From Varroa destructor (taxonomy: Eukaryota; Arthropoda; Arachnida; Mesostigmata; Varroidae), in contig NW_019211454.1 of NCBI RefSeq assembly GCF_002443255.2, positions 65,774,179 through 65,838,178 of the forward strand: a DNA stretch of 64,000 bases, written 5' to 3'. Of the stretch, positions 51,805 through 64,000 are shown piece by piece; positions within the stretch are counted from its first letter, which is position 1; each line of letters opens with the position of its first letter. Position numbers and translations under genes: made by a program. Below the pieces are notes generated by a model. It was given only the letters and a program-made list of their open reading frames with translations, had not been told where the DNA came from and searched no databases.

Positions 51805-54800
51805 GTTTTAGTCTAGTCTGAAACAAGTACTTATAGATGCTTTCGTTTCTGCGCTGACACTCAAGATTCTAACTGAATGTATATTTACGGGAATTACACC
51901 AACACTTTACTTCGGAGCTTTTTTCCCGTTTATTAGAGTGAGCTGAGGTAACAAGCGTTATCATCGGAATCAATCAGGGGCTGCAATGGAAGAGTTATAA
52001 AGGTTTTCATGTCTCGTGAGTCAGAGACGTCGTCACTGCGAGCGCTCCTGTCGCAGCAGCCGTACCGGTGACAAAATATTATTACCACAGACGTCACGAC
52101 TAGCTCAAACGAATGAATGTTTGTAGCTCATGCCGACACCAGCACTAATAATGTAGTGACCGTTCTGTTGTCGCTACTGCTGTATTTATGGCTACAGTAG
52201 AACCTCTGCCGATGACTATACGTAGCTTTCACGGCTTCAGCAAATGTTTTAATAGCGACAATGGCAATGGCATAGTATCAACGGTTTCGGTGTTGATGGT
52301 GAATTGAGGGAAACTGAGGCTCAGTGATCAGATCTCGAAATGGAACTGAGAAGGGCTGGAAAGACGTAGTTATAAAAGGTTAAGAGAGATGGGTAGGTTG
52401 GAAAATGACTGACAAAATGGGAAGTAGAAATAAAATTTTTATTTGAAAAACAAGCCGTGACGACCCAAATCACACAAGCGGTGAACGCAGATGCATGGTA
52501 TGTTTTTGAGTTAAAGATTATATATATTCATATTATATGTATTTGAAATTTTACTTAAATACCGCATTAATAACTTTTTTTCTTTATTTATCTATTTTAT
52601 TCCTGCCTATTTTCTATCTATTAATCTATTATTACGTATTTTATATTTATTTAACTCTCTTTATGGCAATATTTTGTTTCGTTCAATTTTTAGCCGTTTT
52701 TTTTGTGTACATGTAGTCCTACCTCTGAAATTATGGCACAGATACTTCCCTTAAAATTGTCCACTGTCCGTAGACCGAAGATCCCTCTCGCCATTCACAA
52801 AAAAGTTTACGTCTGATGCGGCCTGTGGGCCAAAGGCATTATTTTGTCTTTCCTTTGGAGAAACTGTGAATCTTGTTCGATAGCAGGAGATGATCTAAGA
52901 TTTTCATACTCACCAAATTGTTTATAAAATGAAAAATGTTTGCAAGAGGTGTAGTTGTAATAGGACGGTACAGCTCTTCACCTAATTATTAGTGTAGTCG
53001 CATTATTAGAGGATTAATCTGCTCAAGGTGTTGTGACGCCGAATGGCCCCTTAGATTATCACGTTGACATTACTCCGCTGGAATTTTTTTGTGGGGGTAC
53101 TTAAAAGCGCAATGTACTGCGAGCTTTTAATTGCTTAAAGCTCCCAAGACTGTACGGAGATTACACACGAGTTATTTTTGCTGGTATCATTTTCAAGGTA
53201 TTCCCGTCAAGATTGCCATCTTCCTATTAACCTGTATCATCAAAACGAAGTAGTGGTTTTTATATGCTGTCAATCTACGTAGTTTTCATGTTATTCAATT
53301 AAGACGTCTGCTAATAAATACTGCAGCATGCATATCCATGTATAGGCTATCCGTGTTTTCATTCTAGGCATCAAATCAGCCGTAACGCCGGAAACCAAAC
53401 AAAACAAGGGTATTGGATATAGAGAGATGATATACTATCGAACACTCAAAAAAAAGCAAACACCTTATGTAGTCGATTTTCGCTTAATATGGCAAGCCAA
53501 CTCAATCGCTAGCTCTTATATGTTTATATTTATGTCGGATTCTCATTTAAATCTACTATAGTTGTTTGTAGAAACTTTAGACGGTCATCATGGCATTAAT
53601 ATTTTTGGGATTCGCCATTTTTATTTCGGCTAGAACTTTCGGCTAGACTTCCACTGCACGCTGTGGGGAAGTGCTTTAGACGGTTATGGTTCTGGAAACC
53701 TATTGCAAATATGATTTCAGCAATATGAAATGACTTAATTATTCAAATACGGAAATAAGAGAAACAAGCAAGCACTGTTCTCGCCATATTTCAAAATCAC
53801 TGATTGCCGCGCCCTACTTCCCATTTATTTATTATTACATATATCATAATATGTTTCAATATATTCATGTTTATCATTACATACTAGGTGCTCCTAAAAG
53901 TAGTAAATATATCTATAAAAAATAATTTCTCTTTAGGGTATTTTTAAGGTGCAGGTTAATCCAGAATCTGAAAAGGAATCAATCACAAGTTGTCGATATA
54001 AATTAACACATTTTTTGATCACAAATGTTTACCCCATTTTTACACAGTTTTAGTGATATCTAACAAGTTACGCCATTCCTGTTATCAATATAGTTACTCG
54101 AACTATAGATAAATCGAATGATAATTACATTAATTATCAGATATCGTAAAGCATCCTCGACCATGTTCACTTATCTTCGTCTTGCTTCTTTCCTGTTAGG
54201 GAGCTGACTCATGCTTCTTCAATGAATCAGAACTGCCTATCTCGAAGTTCTGAGAAGATGCAAATAAAATTCTCCGACAGCTTCCTGCGGGAAATCTTCA
54301 GACTCTACTGTCAAATTATACATAGATCGATGCTTCCTGTGATACACAGTCATCTTTCAGCTTTGTGACTAGAAGCTGCGGTGACTACTCTATTCACCAT
54401 AATGCGTGTAACTCATTAATGAAGGTATGCTTCAATGTATCGTAAACCGCAGGAGAAATTTCATCCACGAAAAATTAACTGTACCATATAACGTAGTATT
54501 ATTTTAAAGCCGAACGAACTTCTGCCACATTCCGGATATGGACAAGCCTTTTCACCCCTCAACGGCTTAACAGACGGTTCCCGGCTTAGGCCGCGGTTAT
54601 ATCGACAGTTCCTATCGTCCATCTACGCCAATAGTCTGCTCAGAACACTTCATCCCTTTCACCGACAGCCGGTTACCTACTCGGCCGCATTTTCTTGCTT
54701 CCCGTTGAAAACTTAGCGTATGTACCATGCCCGCCCACTCGTTAATTCTTTCATGCTAAATAATGACCAATGGGATGCTGGCCTGACGTAGCAAGTTTCG

Positions 54801-57800
54801 AATGTATCGTTTCTTACGTTCGTTAGGATGTCAATTAATTGTTTTCGTTTCCTTAAATATAGGTTGAGACGCGTTGTGCTTTTTACAATGATCTGGAACA
54901 GTTCTGTCTCCTATTTTCGCTTTGTGCTCTACTACGCACTGGTTCAACTTTCTACTCATCTGATCAATATCCGATTCTCCGCGGACCTTGGCTTTAACGT
55001 CACGTAACGTTGTGATCCTGAATCTTCTTTCTTTTTCCCTTGTACGTACTTTTAATGCAATTCACTTGTTCAAATAGCGTTTCGAAATTTGCTGGTTATT
55101 TTGTTTAGTCTATAGCTGAGCCTGATGAATATTAGTGAAGGCAGTGAAAAATGTAAAAACTGAGTGTATTGAGCGTTGTTAATTAAATACGCAACTTCCT
55201 TGAACTACCTCTGCGTTACGTTTGATGATATTAAGAGCGGCGCAAATGGACGGCTTTTTAATAACCAACGTAGACACACGACGGTCACGCTCGATGCCGT
55301 TTTGAAATAGAATAGCTAACGCTGTTTAGTTGTTCCTATAACATCTGCTTGAAAATCGCTTGTTGCATAAAGTTCGTTATAAGGGGTGGTCTTAATAATA
55401 ATAATTGATATTATTTCCGCCGGCTTCTGCAATACTCGTTTTAGTGTACTTTTTGAACAACATTTTCTTTCTGATATGCCTGATGAGTAAACATCTGATT
55501 GGGCGCATAAAAATTGAAATTCGAATAGGGCCAACTACGAAAGTATTTCACTTACCTATACACCTATCTGCCAACATATACTTTTGGGAAATGTTCGACT
55601 GTGATCTTTAGCTGCCGACAAATTAAATCCGCAAGGCTGATATTCGAGCAAGATAACATGTGACATATTCGTTAAATTCGTATGGGTAAATATAACTATT
55701 TCTTGGTTTTAGATAGTGCAGCTTGTGTGGATCATCTCATACGGTACGGTAGCAAAGTTTTGCAATGAAATTATAAACTGGGGAAAACGAGGACATCGAT
55801 TTCTAAAAAATCGTCCCCTCGAGTAAAAAAGCAATCAACAGGTTTGGTGGGGTCCCTTACGTGTTTAGGCATTACTGAAGTTCGTAGCTCTATTTAGTCG
55901 CACTTGTCGTGTGCTCTATGTAGTTGGGTGATCTTAGCAATGCCCGATTTTTTAACTAGACTAAAATGATTGGTCTCTAGGGAATTATCATAAGCTATCA
56001 GATAATAGAGCTTACGATGTGAAACAACACAGGCTTTTGTAGATACTGCGTGAAAAAAATACCACAGGCCTCTTAAATAAAGCTGCTATCTTAGTCTTGG
56101 ATAAAGGGGCATCGTCGTAATTTACTCCGAAAGTGTTCAAGAACACTTGAAAGGCAACTGAACTGTCCATATTTGGAACTGCATATATTAAGTTACGAGT
56201 TGATCGAGGTCTATTTTGTGGGCATGGAAAGCCGCGGCTTGTCAACTATCCCTAGCATATAAACGACCCATCGATTTTTGTTGAACGGATGGGCACCGTA
56301 ATTCACACTTTAAACACATTTAGGTTTGCGCTAGCGTTGTTCCGGAAACCAGACGTGACGTGTTCTTATAATCACAATAAATATTACGGATAATTTAAAG
56401 CCGGATATAACTATGCATACAAACGTAGTCCCTTGTCATACAACTTCAAAACACAAACTAGCGCTTCACTTCGTACCATCTGTTGGCCTTTATTAGCCTC
56501 GTAGGTAACTAATAGTATCACTGTTCCATCTGAGGGAAGCGCATAATTGATCTTCAACAGAAAATAAATGAAAACGATGTTACATTCAAGAGTTTTCCTA
56601 ATAACGTTATTAATTAGATCCAGCAAAAGCTCCTGGGACTGCATTGTGGCATATGCAAATCAGGTGTTAGCTGATTTTTTTTTTACTTCTCGACTCCCTC
56701 TTCTCGGTGAGGAGTCCGTAGATCTGCAAACTCAAAAATACTCGCGAATATAATCGCCTCTCCACTTTGCGTCAGCCACATGTTAATACGGTAAGCCGGA
56801 TCAGGCTTCAACAGCAAAAGGCGTTTATAAATCGTATCCTCTAGCCTGATTGAAAACGAAAAACTAACTTATAATTATCAGTCATTAACAATCATGTTTA
56901 TCATACATAATACTGCTACTCTACTGCATAATGCTTACATACTATTAATCATAATTAACATATTGTTTTTAAAAAAGCTTTGCGTTTCAAGCAAAGCACT
57001 CGCAAAAAACGATCCGTTAGACTTATTCAAACACACGAAATATATATTTACCAGAGGACCGTATCATCTATAGTGGCTAAATCTACATAATCATCAAATT
57101 AGCACGCAAATTCAATTGTTGTAGCCTGCCTTTACTCTTTTACCGTAACACCGTAGTAATACCGATATCCGTTTGTCAACAGTCTACTTCTGAGCGTTAA
57201 GGTACGACTTCCGTAATAACAAAATAAAGTACCGAGTGAAATGTTACTGGTGCATTACTTATAAATGCAGGCATTGTAAGTTCGTGAACACCGGACTGAG
57301 ACGGCTATGACGTGAGGTGGTAGGTTTACCTTGCTCCAATGACACCGCACAGAGACGGGCAGTTTAAATAAGACTTCTAAATTGTATTTTAATATATTTA
57401 AATCTTAATTAAATTTAATTATTTTATTGTGTTATTAAATTGAATTAATAATAATTACATTTGAGAAAAATACAATACGATAGTAGATTAATTAATATAC
57501 TACAATATTCGATCTGCAAACTTTACGAATTGCGCATTGGCGTTGTCCTAATATAAAAGCTGAATACCCTTGCTTATCCAGTTCATTATGCATTGAACCT
57601 TCTGTGCTATTCTCTAGGCTCTGACGACCTAAGAGATTAGGCTAACTCCAGCAAGTCGTATTTCTAATAGCGCAAAATTTATGCACGAAATGTCGAATGG
57701 TTCTAACGGGGTTCTATATTCCGTGGGGCAGAAAAAAGTTTTTCGATTGTTCTTAGACTAACAAAAATACTAATTGAGATAGCTTAAATCGACGTTTACA

Positions 57801-57900
57801 TGTTATCCTGGTGTTATGTTACTGAGGATTTAAAATTAAGATGAACATTATTAAGGCCTCTTGAACTATTGGGTGGTTTATACTGCCATTTAGAACACTC
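51805..57900. other. No supported gene
   Basis: AT-rich stretches at about 52500-52720, 53820-53930 and 57380-57500. Minus-strand frames at 56012-56245 and 56411-56644 have mixed composition but no signature. A motif near 55841 resembles one near 51313 (see findings). Confidence 0.45.
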
Positions 57901-58284
57901 ATTAATCAACGGTTAGTATGGTACCTTGCAAGAATCATGTACAATAGATAAATTTTGTCTGCAATACGCTCGCTCGGTGTGACAGGCATAATGTACCTAT
58001 CCTGACAGCCATTTCTTAAGGAAAAGTCTAAGATCGTTGTTGTCTGATGATCCAATACATTGTACCAGCTTACGCCCAGATAACTAAAAATGCTACATTT
58101 CTAATTTTGAAAACAAGTTTTGAGCAAAATTGTTTAATGGAAATAAAGTACGTTTAGGCCCAAGTCTTTCGTGGGCATCAAGAGTAATCTGCTGCTACAA
58201 AAGTGTCAAGCAGTTGTAGCAGCTGTTACGGATTACTTCTTCGAACCCGTACCAGTACTTCTGAGAATGAGTCGCCCATTTTTA

Positions 58285-60930
58285 CAACCAGGAAAAAAGC
58301 AGTCAATTTGATATTGGAATTCTATTGTTCTTGATTGAATCCTTGTTGATGAATGTTGTTACCATACGTAGGTTACACGAGGATTACGTTTGTTGTGTCT
58401 TACGAAATCCAACTTGATTATTTGAATTGTTTTACCGTTCTCGTACAATGCACTTCTAACGATTCCTGCTTTTTGCAAAAAATGGCCCAGTTGTTCATCA
58501 GAAATTCTAGGGTGATAGCACACTCAGTGACTGGCTGTTGTAAAAAGCAGTAGGAAAACAGAAAATCTGAAATTTATCAGAGTGACGAAAACGCGTATTT
58601 AAATACGTCTTAAGCGTTTCGACTGTCAAAATCTGCAAACAATTAAGAGATAAGTTCCCTCAAAAGAAACAAAGGAAAAGTTACATAAAAGGTTACACAT
58701 TATTGAGCATTTCAATGTAAGTAGCAATGTTTAGAACTAGTAAGTCTAAGATATAAAAGGAGTCAGATATTCGTCTTTTTCCGGCAACATTACTTGCACT
58801 AGCAGATCGTCTGTACACAAGTTCCTTCTTTCAGCAGGCTTCAGTGAACTATGGATCGGTAATCAACAGATCCGCAGGATTAATGTAGATCTGAGATAGT
58901 TTCTAACCGTAACTCCATATAGCAGACGACGTGCGCTGCAAATAAATACCAATATTAAGATCACATCATTTCTTTGACCAACTACTTCAAGTCGGTCCAT
59001 CCGCGTCGTGTACCGTACAATAATATGCTTTTCACGTATACATGCATATGGAAATGTTATTGTTGATATTTTCTAATAATTCAGTAAGGCAGCCTACAAA
59101 GAACCATGTAAGATAGGGTGAAACTACTAATAGACTTCGTGTTGGTGACAAGTGCGTTGCCATAGAGAAGAGAATTAGAATCAAGCAAGAATCCGCACAC
59201 GAAAAACACAATGAGCGAGTGAGGCGGCGCAATAATAATAACAAAAAACAGTTTTCTATTAGACAGCTTCGTACAGAACATGAATTTGCATCTATAGAAT
59301 TTGTGACTGTGTGTACCATGCGTAAATAGGTTTTAGTAATTGCAAGAAATCGCTAATTACGAGCCAGTGACTTGATGTTGTGTGTGACAATAGGAAGACG
59401 AAGCCCTTTGCATTACAGTTATAATTACTTTTTACCGATAGCCCCTTGAGACCTGCATACATGCACAATTTTTTTATAACAGTTTAAAAGGTATCGCGTG
59501 AAGGATGTTGTATGTTTTTTATAAACACGGGTAATAACCACGGGTAAAAGCCAAACCTCTAATTTCTATAATAGTGAAAAAGAAACAGGATAATAAAGAA
59601 GCAAATATCGCATTATTTAAGATGTTCGACATCTGAATGGGAGGTACTGTATACAAGTGACATCATATACTCGACGTTTAGATAATTGATTGCTTAAAAA
59701 AATTTCGTAATTTTCACGATTATAACTACCGCCTAAGTGACAACATGTTACGTTAAGTGAAAAATCAGAGTCATATCAACAGAATCTTGGGCGAAAGTTA
59801 AGTTACACAAACTTAAATATGGCATATATTCAGAACAGAGCATATTTTGATATGATTTGAAAGCATACTTTGTTTGCAGAAATTACAATATAACAGTAAA
59901 GAAAATACGTGGTATAGAAAAAGTTCCACAGGCACACCATATGCTGTACAATGCAACATTGAAACATAAACAAGCAGGTCGTAAGCAAAAGACAGAGGAA
60001 AGAAGATGTACAGTGGATATACGTCTTTTAACAATTATCTGAACCGCTTACCATTTAATGCCCTTTCAAAAAGCGATTCCAAGTACCAAAGCAGAAGTAC
60101 TGATCTACAATGGTACACTACGTAACTTCTGTCACCATCATTGGTGCGTATGGGATAATGTTTGAATTTTCCAAGTGCGTCATCTGTTTTTGTTTATGCA
60201 GACTGGGGTCAAGCGAGAAAAAATCTGAAAATGCGATTTTTAATAAAATTCATTTATCGCTGAATTATTGCCCTAAGCTGAATGCCCAGATACCTCATAT
60301 ATTTATAAAGTATTGTGTGCAAATTAAGTACCAGGAGCGTTTGAAGAATCTCTGTCTTCAGTAAAATAGGTCACATTTATTTACGAAATAATACATACAG
60401 GCACCAGCAAGTAGTCCTACTTTCGTAATGGTTATATCAAGGCAGATCGTTCCTATTTATATTTTCGACTTCAGCTCTGATAAACGCGCAGAGAACCATT
60501 TGGAAGAACAGTTGTCTATTCTGAGATAAGTCAGGACCTTTACGCAGTATTATGCCACATCTTAGTCGCATCTAGAAAGACCCGTACAGCTGCGTTACTT
60601 CCAAGCTAGGAATATTTGTGCCGCTGCTGCTACCATGCTGAAACTGCAAGCCGCTGAAATCAAATTATATCGGCCAGCGAAGACGAAATCCGTATTGGCT
60701 ATCTACGTACAGATCAATTTTTTCCACATACTTCGTTAATCAAGCTTTTGCGCCACGCTCGAATACTTTACCACTACATTTTTGGAAACATAATTACTAG
60801 TTATTGAGCTCTTACCTTTAATGAATAAATGATTATTGATACGCTTGGTGTGGAGCTAGCTTAGGCACATAAGGCACGAGCGAGCCCTTAACTCAAGCTT
60901 TAAATTGGTGGCTAACATAGAAGTAACCCT
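58285..60930. other. No supported gene
   Basis: AT-rich DNA with chance-length frames only; several mirror each other on opposite strands (for example 59813-60034 and 59857-60042). Confidence 0.45.
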
Positions 60931-60939
60931 CAAAGTTAT

Positions 60940-61219
60940 TTAGGTGTCTTCTGAATGTTTTAAAACTCCGTCAAAAAATTTAGATTGCAACTTTGAATTT
61001 GAAGCATTTTTTGAAAATTTTCTATGGCAATCTTTCGCGATAATATCTCTATCAGCATCGTCAACAAAAACACATCTTTCCTCGGGTTTACTTTGGACGC
61101 TTTCAAGAAGATATTTCAAGATAGGTAGCTTTTGGAACAGATTTACCAAAAAAAGGGTACCGAACAGTTAATAATATCTTATTGACATATTCCGCGCATT
61201 TTTTGAAAAATCTGGACAT
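60940..61219 (-). pseudogene. Two overlapping frames suggesting one frameshifted coding relic
   Basis: A minus-strand frame starts at ATG 61219 and reads MSRFFKKCAEYVNKILLTV, ending at 61103. It overlaps a second frame in another phase (about 61149 to the TAA at 60940-60942) with VFVDDADRDIIAKDCHRKF. A one- or two-base indel near 61110-61130 would join them into about 95 residues. Above 61219 the first phase continues through a TAG with more charged residues. The composition is gene-like, but I recognise no family. The site is about 1 kb upstream of the BAG6-type gene on the opposite strand. Confidence 0.15.
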
Positions 61220-62036
61220 GTTCTAGGAAACTATTTCATCATTTTGGTGAACTTCGACCTTACTGTATTCTCTAACTATAATTCAAACCAATTTAGTAAA
61301 GCGATTTTAAGTTTGGACTCGAAAATCAACCTGCTAGTTTCACTAAGTGTATAGGTATAATTAATTCTAACCTAAAAATTTTACTTCCAAAGGTCTCACC
61401 TGTAATAGCATCGCGCGCCAAACTATTCGAACTGCTGTATCCCTCCGCAATCGCCATACCCAAAGAAGCGAACGGAAACATAGCCTACAACTGCGGCATA
61501 ATGCACCTAGCACAGCCTCGAAAGATTTATAATATTCAATCTATGTTAAGTGATTACACTAACATTTTCTTAACGCACAGCAGCACGATACACAGTGCTG
61601 TCGTTGGCGGATCTAGCTGTTGGCGGTCATAAACCGCCTGACAGCAGACAGAAGCAAATGGGGACGTCTGTTTGCATGTTGTTCAGCCTAATACAGAGGC
61701 ACCCTATGAAAAACAGCCATTGAACATAGTTCTGCTATCGCCATCATCGCTGTTGTGACGACAGTTGCTTCTTCATCGATTTCTACCGCTACGATCTCTA
61801 CGATTGCCATTGCTGTCGACGAACATCATTTGCGATTCGAGAAGTGGGGGGAGCTGGTTGAACATTGTGGCCGTAGGATGCTTTTTAGTAGCGGTGCTGT
61901 TTGATTGTGGCTGTTGGTGTTCAGCTGAGGGTTTTGTGGCCATAGGCTATGTGTGTGTCTGAGCGATTGGATACTGAGCTCAACAGCAGCATTATTATTG
62001 TTGCTCTTGTTGAATCATAAATGGTTTTGTGAGTTC

Positions 62037-62073
62037 TATAAAATTTCTCGAGGATAGACAGAGTAGCCCTCAG
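62037..62073 (+). promoter_or_regulatory. Possible TATA box and initiator of the BAG6-type gene
   Basis: TATAAAA occurs at 62037-62043. A TCAG initiator-like core lies at 62070-62073, with its A about 35 bases downstream of the TATA start and about 160 bases before the ATG. The spacing is close to that of metazoan core promoters. In AT-rich DNA such a pairing can arise by chance, and a 5' UTR intron cannot be excluded because CACTCACAG lies just before the coding start. Confidence 0.25.
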
Positions 62074-62231
62074 CGACTACTGATAGAAAGTCCATTACAT
62101 CGTTCAACGGCTCCGATATTTCTCTCGAGTCCCGTGTGTGACTAGTGGGTGAAAAGTTAGCTCGCGTATCGTTGAACAACTCAGAGGGCTATTAGCGACT
62201 GGTTTAGGTACCACTCACAGACGAGAGCAAA

Positions 62232-62297
62232 ATGACGATTGATTTGACAGTGAAAACGTTGGATTCCAACGTATACCAGTTCTCAGTGCCTGATGAG
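62232..62297 (+). CDS. BAG6: BAG6/Scythe-type protein, coding exon 1
   Basis: This exon carries the first 22 codons of a large BAG6 (BAT3/Scythe)-type protein. In animals BAG6 is a chaperone holdase that hands tail-anchored proteins to the GET/TRC pathway and sends mislocalised hydrophobic proteins to ubiquitination. The peptide starts MTIDLTVKTLDSNVYQF and ends SVPDE. The VKTLDS block followed by an aromatic residue matches the first beta hairpin of the BAG6 N-terminal ubiquitin-like domain, where human BAG6 reads VKTLDSQTRTF. The start is well supported: the context is CAAAATG, and an in-frame TAG lies 25 bases upstream at 62205-62207. The exon ends in phase 0 at a GTAAGT donor (62298). Ordinary ubiquitin and other ubiquitin-like proteins fit less well, because exon 2 continues with the BAG6-like VKEFKE block. 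The rest of the protein lies beyond the window. Confidence 0.85.
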
Positions 62298-63454
62298 GTA
62301 AGTGGATCGTTCTCCCGTACGATCAGAATACTGTATTTATTTAGACTTTAGGATAGGATATTAGGAAACGAGTGTGATGATACCAAACGAACATATAGGA
62401 AAACAACTTCAATCATTTGTTCAGCTCACGGCTGTTGGTATCGCTTTGTTTCCATAAAATCGACGAACATCATCTTTACAATTCCTGGCAGATAGAAAGA
62501 TATATAGCCTTTGAGTTTCGTTGTGCGCTGTGCAATGCCAAGTGTCAGCAGAAATGGCCAGAATAAACATGCATGAGAAGGGATCGCGGTATAGGAAGCG
62601 TCTGACTAACACTGACTTACCCCATTTCTTATTGTCATATGTACAGCAGGACATAACAAAATAAATTACACAGTATATCAGTAATGCCACCTTAAGAAAA
62701 CTGGGATACATTCCGAATTAAAACTAGGTAAGATTTCCCAAAGCACAGATAACACATGATGTAAAAATGTGTTCATCATATTTCGGTCTTTGTGCCTTTC
62801 CACTATATGTCTGGCTATTTCACTTCTCGTTTTTTTCAAATTTAGATTTTTTAAGTTAGTAACTTCTTGGTCAAAGTCTTCGTGCAGGCTAGCAATTACG
62901 ATCGCCTACGCGTTAAAAGACACTTATAAGGAACCTACGTTGGCACGGCTGAGGCACTGATTATCTATGAAAATATGTTAGATATTGATTTGATGGTAGC
63001 TTTATCAGAATAGCCGAGAAAAATTCGAAAACACCAATAAGGATCTTAGGTTAAGGTCTATAGTAAAATTAGCTTCGTAGAATGACCTTTTGTTTATACA
63101 TTTACATATATGTTCTGAGAAGTACACATAAAACAAAAACTGCATTATTTGTACTTTTGTTATCCGGTAGAGTCTTTTGGTTTACTCGGACTTGTTTTTA
63201 CTTCTTGCCGACATCACGACAGTAGCCTGGTTCGTAGATAATTGCAGAGTGCAACTCTCTCGCACATATTAAGTATGGTTGTGCTAATGCACTACTTTGT
63301 ATACGTTTCATGCCAATAGAAAATGTATATGTGTTTTCCTCAAGATTTAATTTTTGGTTATATCTGAAAAATAGCATTTCTTTTTCTCGATGCTTACATT
63401 CATGCTGCAATAATATAACTACAGTACAAATCCTGTCTTTTTTTACCATTACAG
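62298..63454 (+). other. Intron 1 of the BAG6-type gene
   Basis: This 1157 bp phase-0 intron has a consensus GTAAGT donor and a pyrimidine-rich CCATTACAG acceptor. I see no exon inside it. The minus-strand frame at 62421-62711 (96 codons) and the plus-strand frame at 62769-62960 have no recognisable product and no splice context, and are probably chance frames. Confidence 0.8.
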
Positions 63455-63496
63455 TTCACAGTGAAAGAATTTAAAGAGTACATCGCTCAAACTGTG
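63455..63496 (+). CDS. BAG6: BAG6/Scythe-type protein, coding exon 2
   Basis: This 42 bp exon adds 14 codons, FTVKEFKEYIAQTV, in phase with exon 1. It follows a pyrimidine-rich tract and ACAG acceptor at 63438-63454 and stops at a GTAAGT donor at 63497. Joined to exon 1 it gives the beta1-beta2-alpha1 part of a ubiquitin-like fold. The VKEFKE.IA block aligns without gaps to human BAG6 (VKEFKEHIAASV), which is why I prefer BAG6 to a generic ubiquitin-like protein. The next conserved stretch of the family, resembling IPSEKQRLIYQGRVL, does not occur in the remaining 504 bases, so exon 3 must lie past 64000. The exon is shorter than the 60-codon cutoff of a simple frame search and is recognisable only through its splice sites and similarity. 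Confidence 0.85.
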
Positions 63497-64000
63497 GTAA
63501 GTAGTTTAGTTCTGAAAATTTTCGATATATATATCTATGTATGTGATGTAACACATATATGCACATGGCACATGTAGTCCCAAATTGTGTTAACTAACAC
63601 TTCTCTACGGGATATTATTCCAAATCGATGTGTAAAGGGGACTTGGATTTAGATAAATCTTATTAAAATCATTTATAGACGGAAAAACTCGGATGAAGCA
63701 TCATCCTAATCAATAACTTTGATTAACCTAAAATCTAAATTGTGGATTGAGCACTATTTTTAGCGCTTCGATCTGTAGAGGCTTACTGCAGATTACGCAG
63801 GAATTAGGTGTTTGGGCCGTGGAGCCGAATCGATCCATTGCTATAAATGGCTTGTAAATCTATTGATGTCCCCCCCTCCTATCATACTCAACTTTTCCTT
63901 CTGACACATTTAGGGACATATTTAATAATTTTTAATCGACGAGACTTGTATATCTCCCCTATGAAAATGTTATTATGCTAACTTCAATAATATATGTTCG
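63497..64000 (+). other. Start of intron 2 of the BAG6-type gene, cut by the window end
   Basis: The intron opens with GTAAGT and continues to the edge. It holds a short AT tract near 63528 and no sequence resembling the third BAG6 exon. Confidence 0.7.

Noticed and set aside
61765..61962. Frame just upstream of the BAG6-type gene with a hydrophobic stretch
   Set aside because: It lies in the presumed promoter/5' region, lacks an ATG in good context at its head, and its CTG/GTG-type repeats explain the Leu/Val content.

Overview
The window reads as gene-poor nuclear DNA from an animal, most likely an arthropod. The basis is one clear gene start split by canonical GT-AG introns, an arthropod-style start context (CAAAATG), many AT and CNG microsatellites, homopolymer runs, and the absence of any operon, Shine-Dalgarno site or long uninterrupted gene. 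A chelicerate (mite or tick) is my guess for the group, but nothing here fixes the taxon. Almost all open frames longer than 60 codons look like chance frames. In 64 kb read six ways, a few frames near 150 codons are expected by chance alone.

The one confident gene lies at the right edge on the + strand: the first two coding exons (62232-62297 and 63455-63496) of a BAG6/Scythe-type protein. They encode the start of its N-terminal ubiquitin-like domain. A 1157 bp phase-0 intron separates them, an in-frame stop lies upstream of the ATG, and a possible TATA box lies about 190 bp upstream. The gene runs off the window.

A second candidate transcription unit sits in a CpG- and CNG-repeat-rich island at about 35.0-39.45 kb. 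At 37799-37980 an ATG in good context opens a frame with a polyglycine run and a strong hydrophobic signal-type segment, ending at a consensus GTAAGT donor in phase 2. This would be the first coding exon of a secreted or membrane protein whose other exons I could not find.

The stretch from about 42.6 to 61.3 kb holds several low-confidence traces of decayed coding sequence. On the minus strand at 42.6-45.1 and 49.07-49.6 kb, and on the plus strand at 51.4-51.7 kb, hydrophobic and amphipathic frames follow one another with stops and frame changes. They could be relics of polytopic membrane proteins such as invertebrate gustatory receptors. This is a hypothesis; each frame alone is within chance length. 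Smaller unclassified frames lie at 6.15-6.43, 30.7-31.13 and 60.94-61.22 kb.

The rest is intergenic or intronic sequence with microsatellites, a few tandem duplications, palindromes and one 15-bp-stem hairpin at 45621-45660. I saw no rRNA, convincing tRNA, CRISPR array, intact transposon or virus-derived gene.
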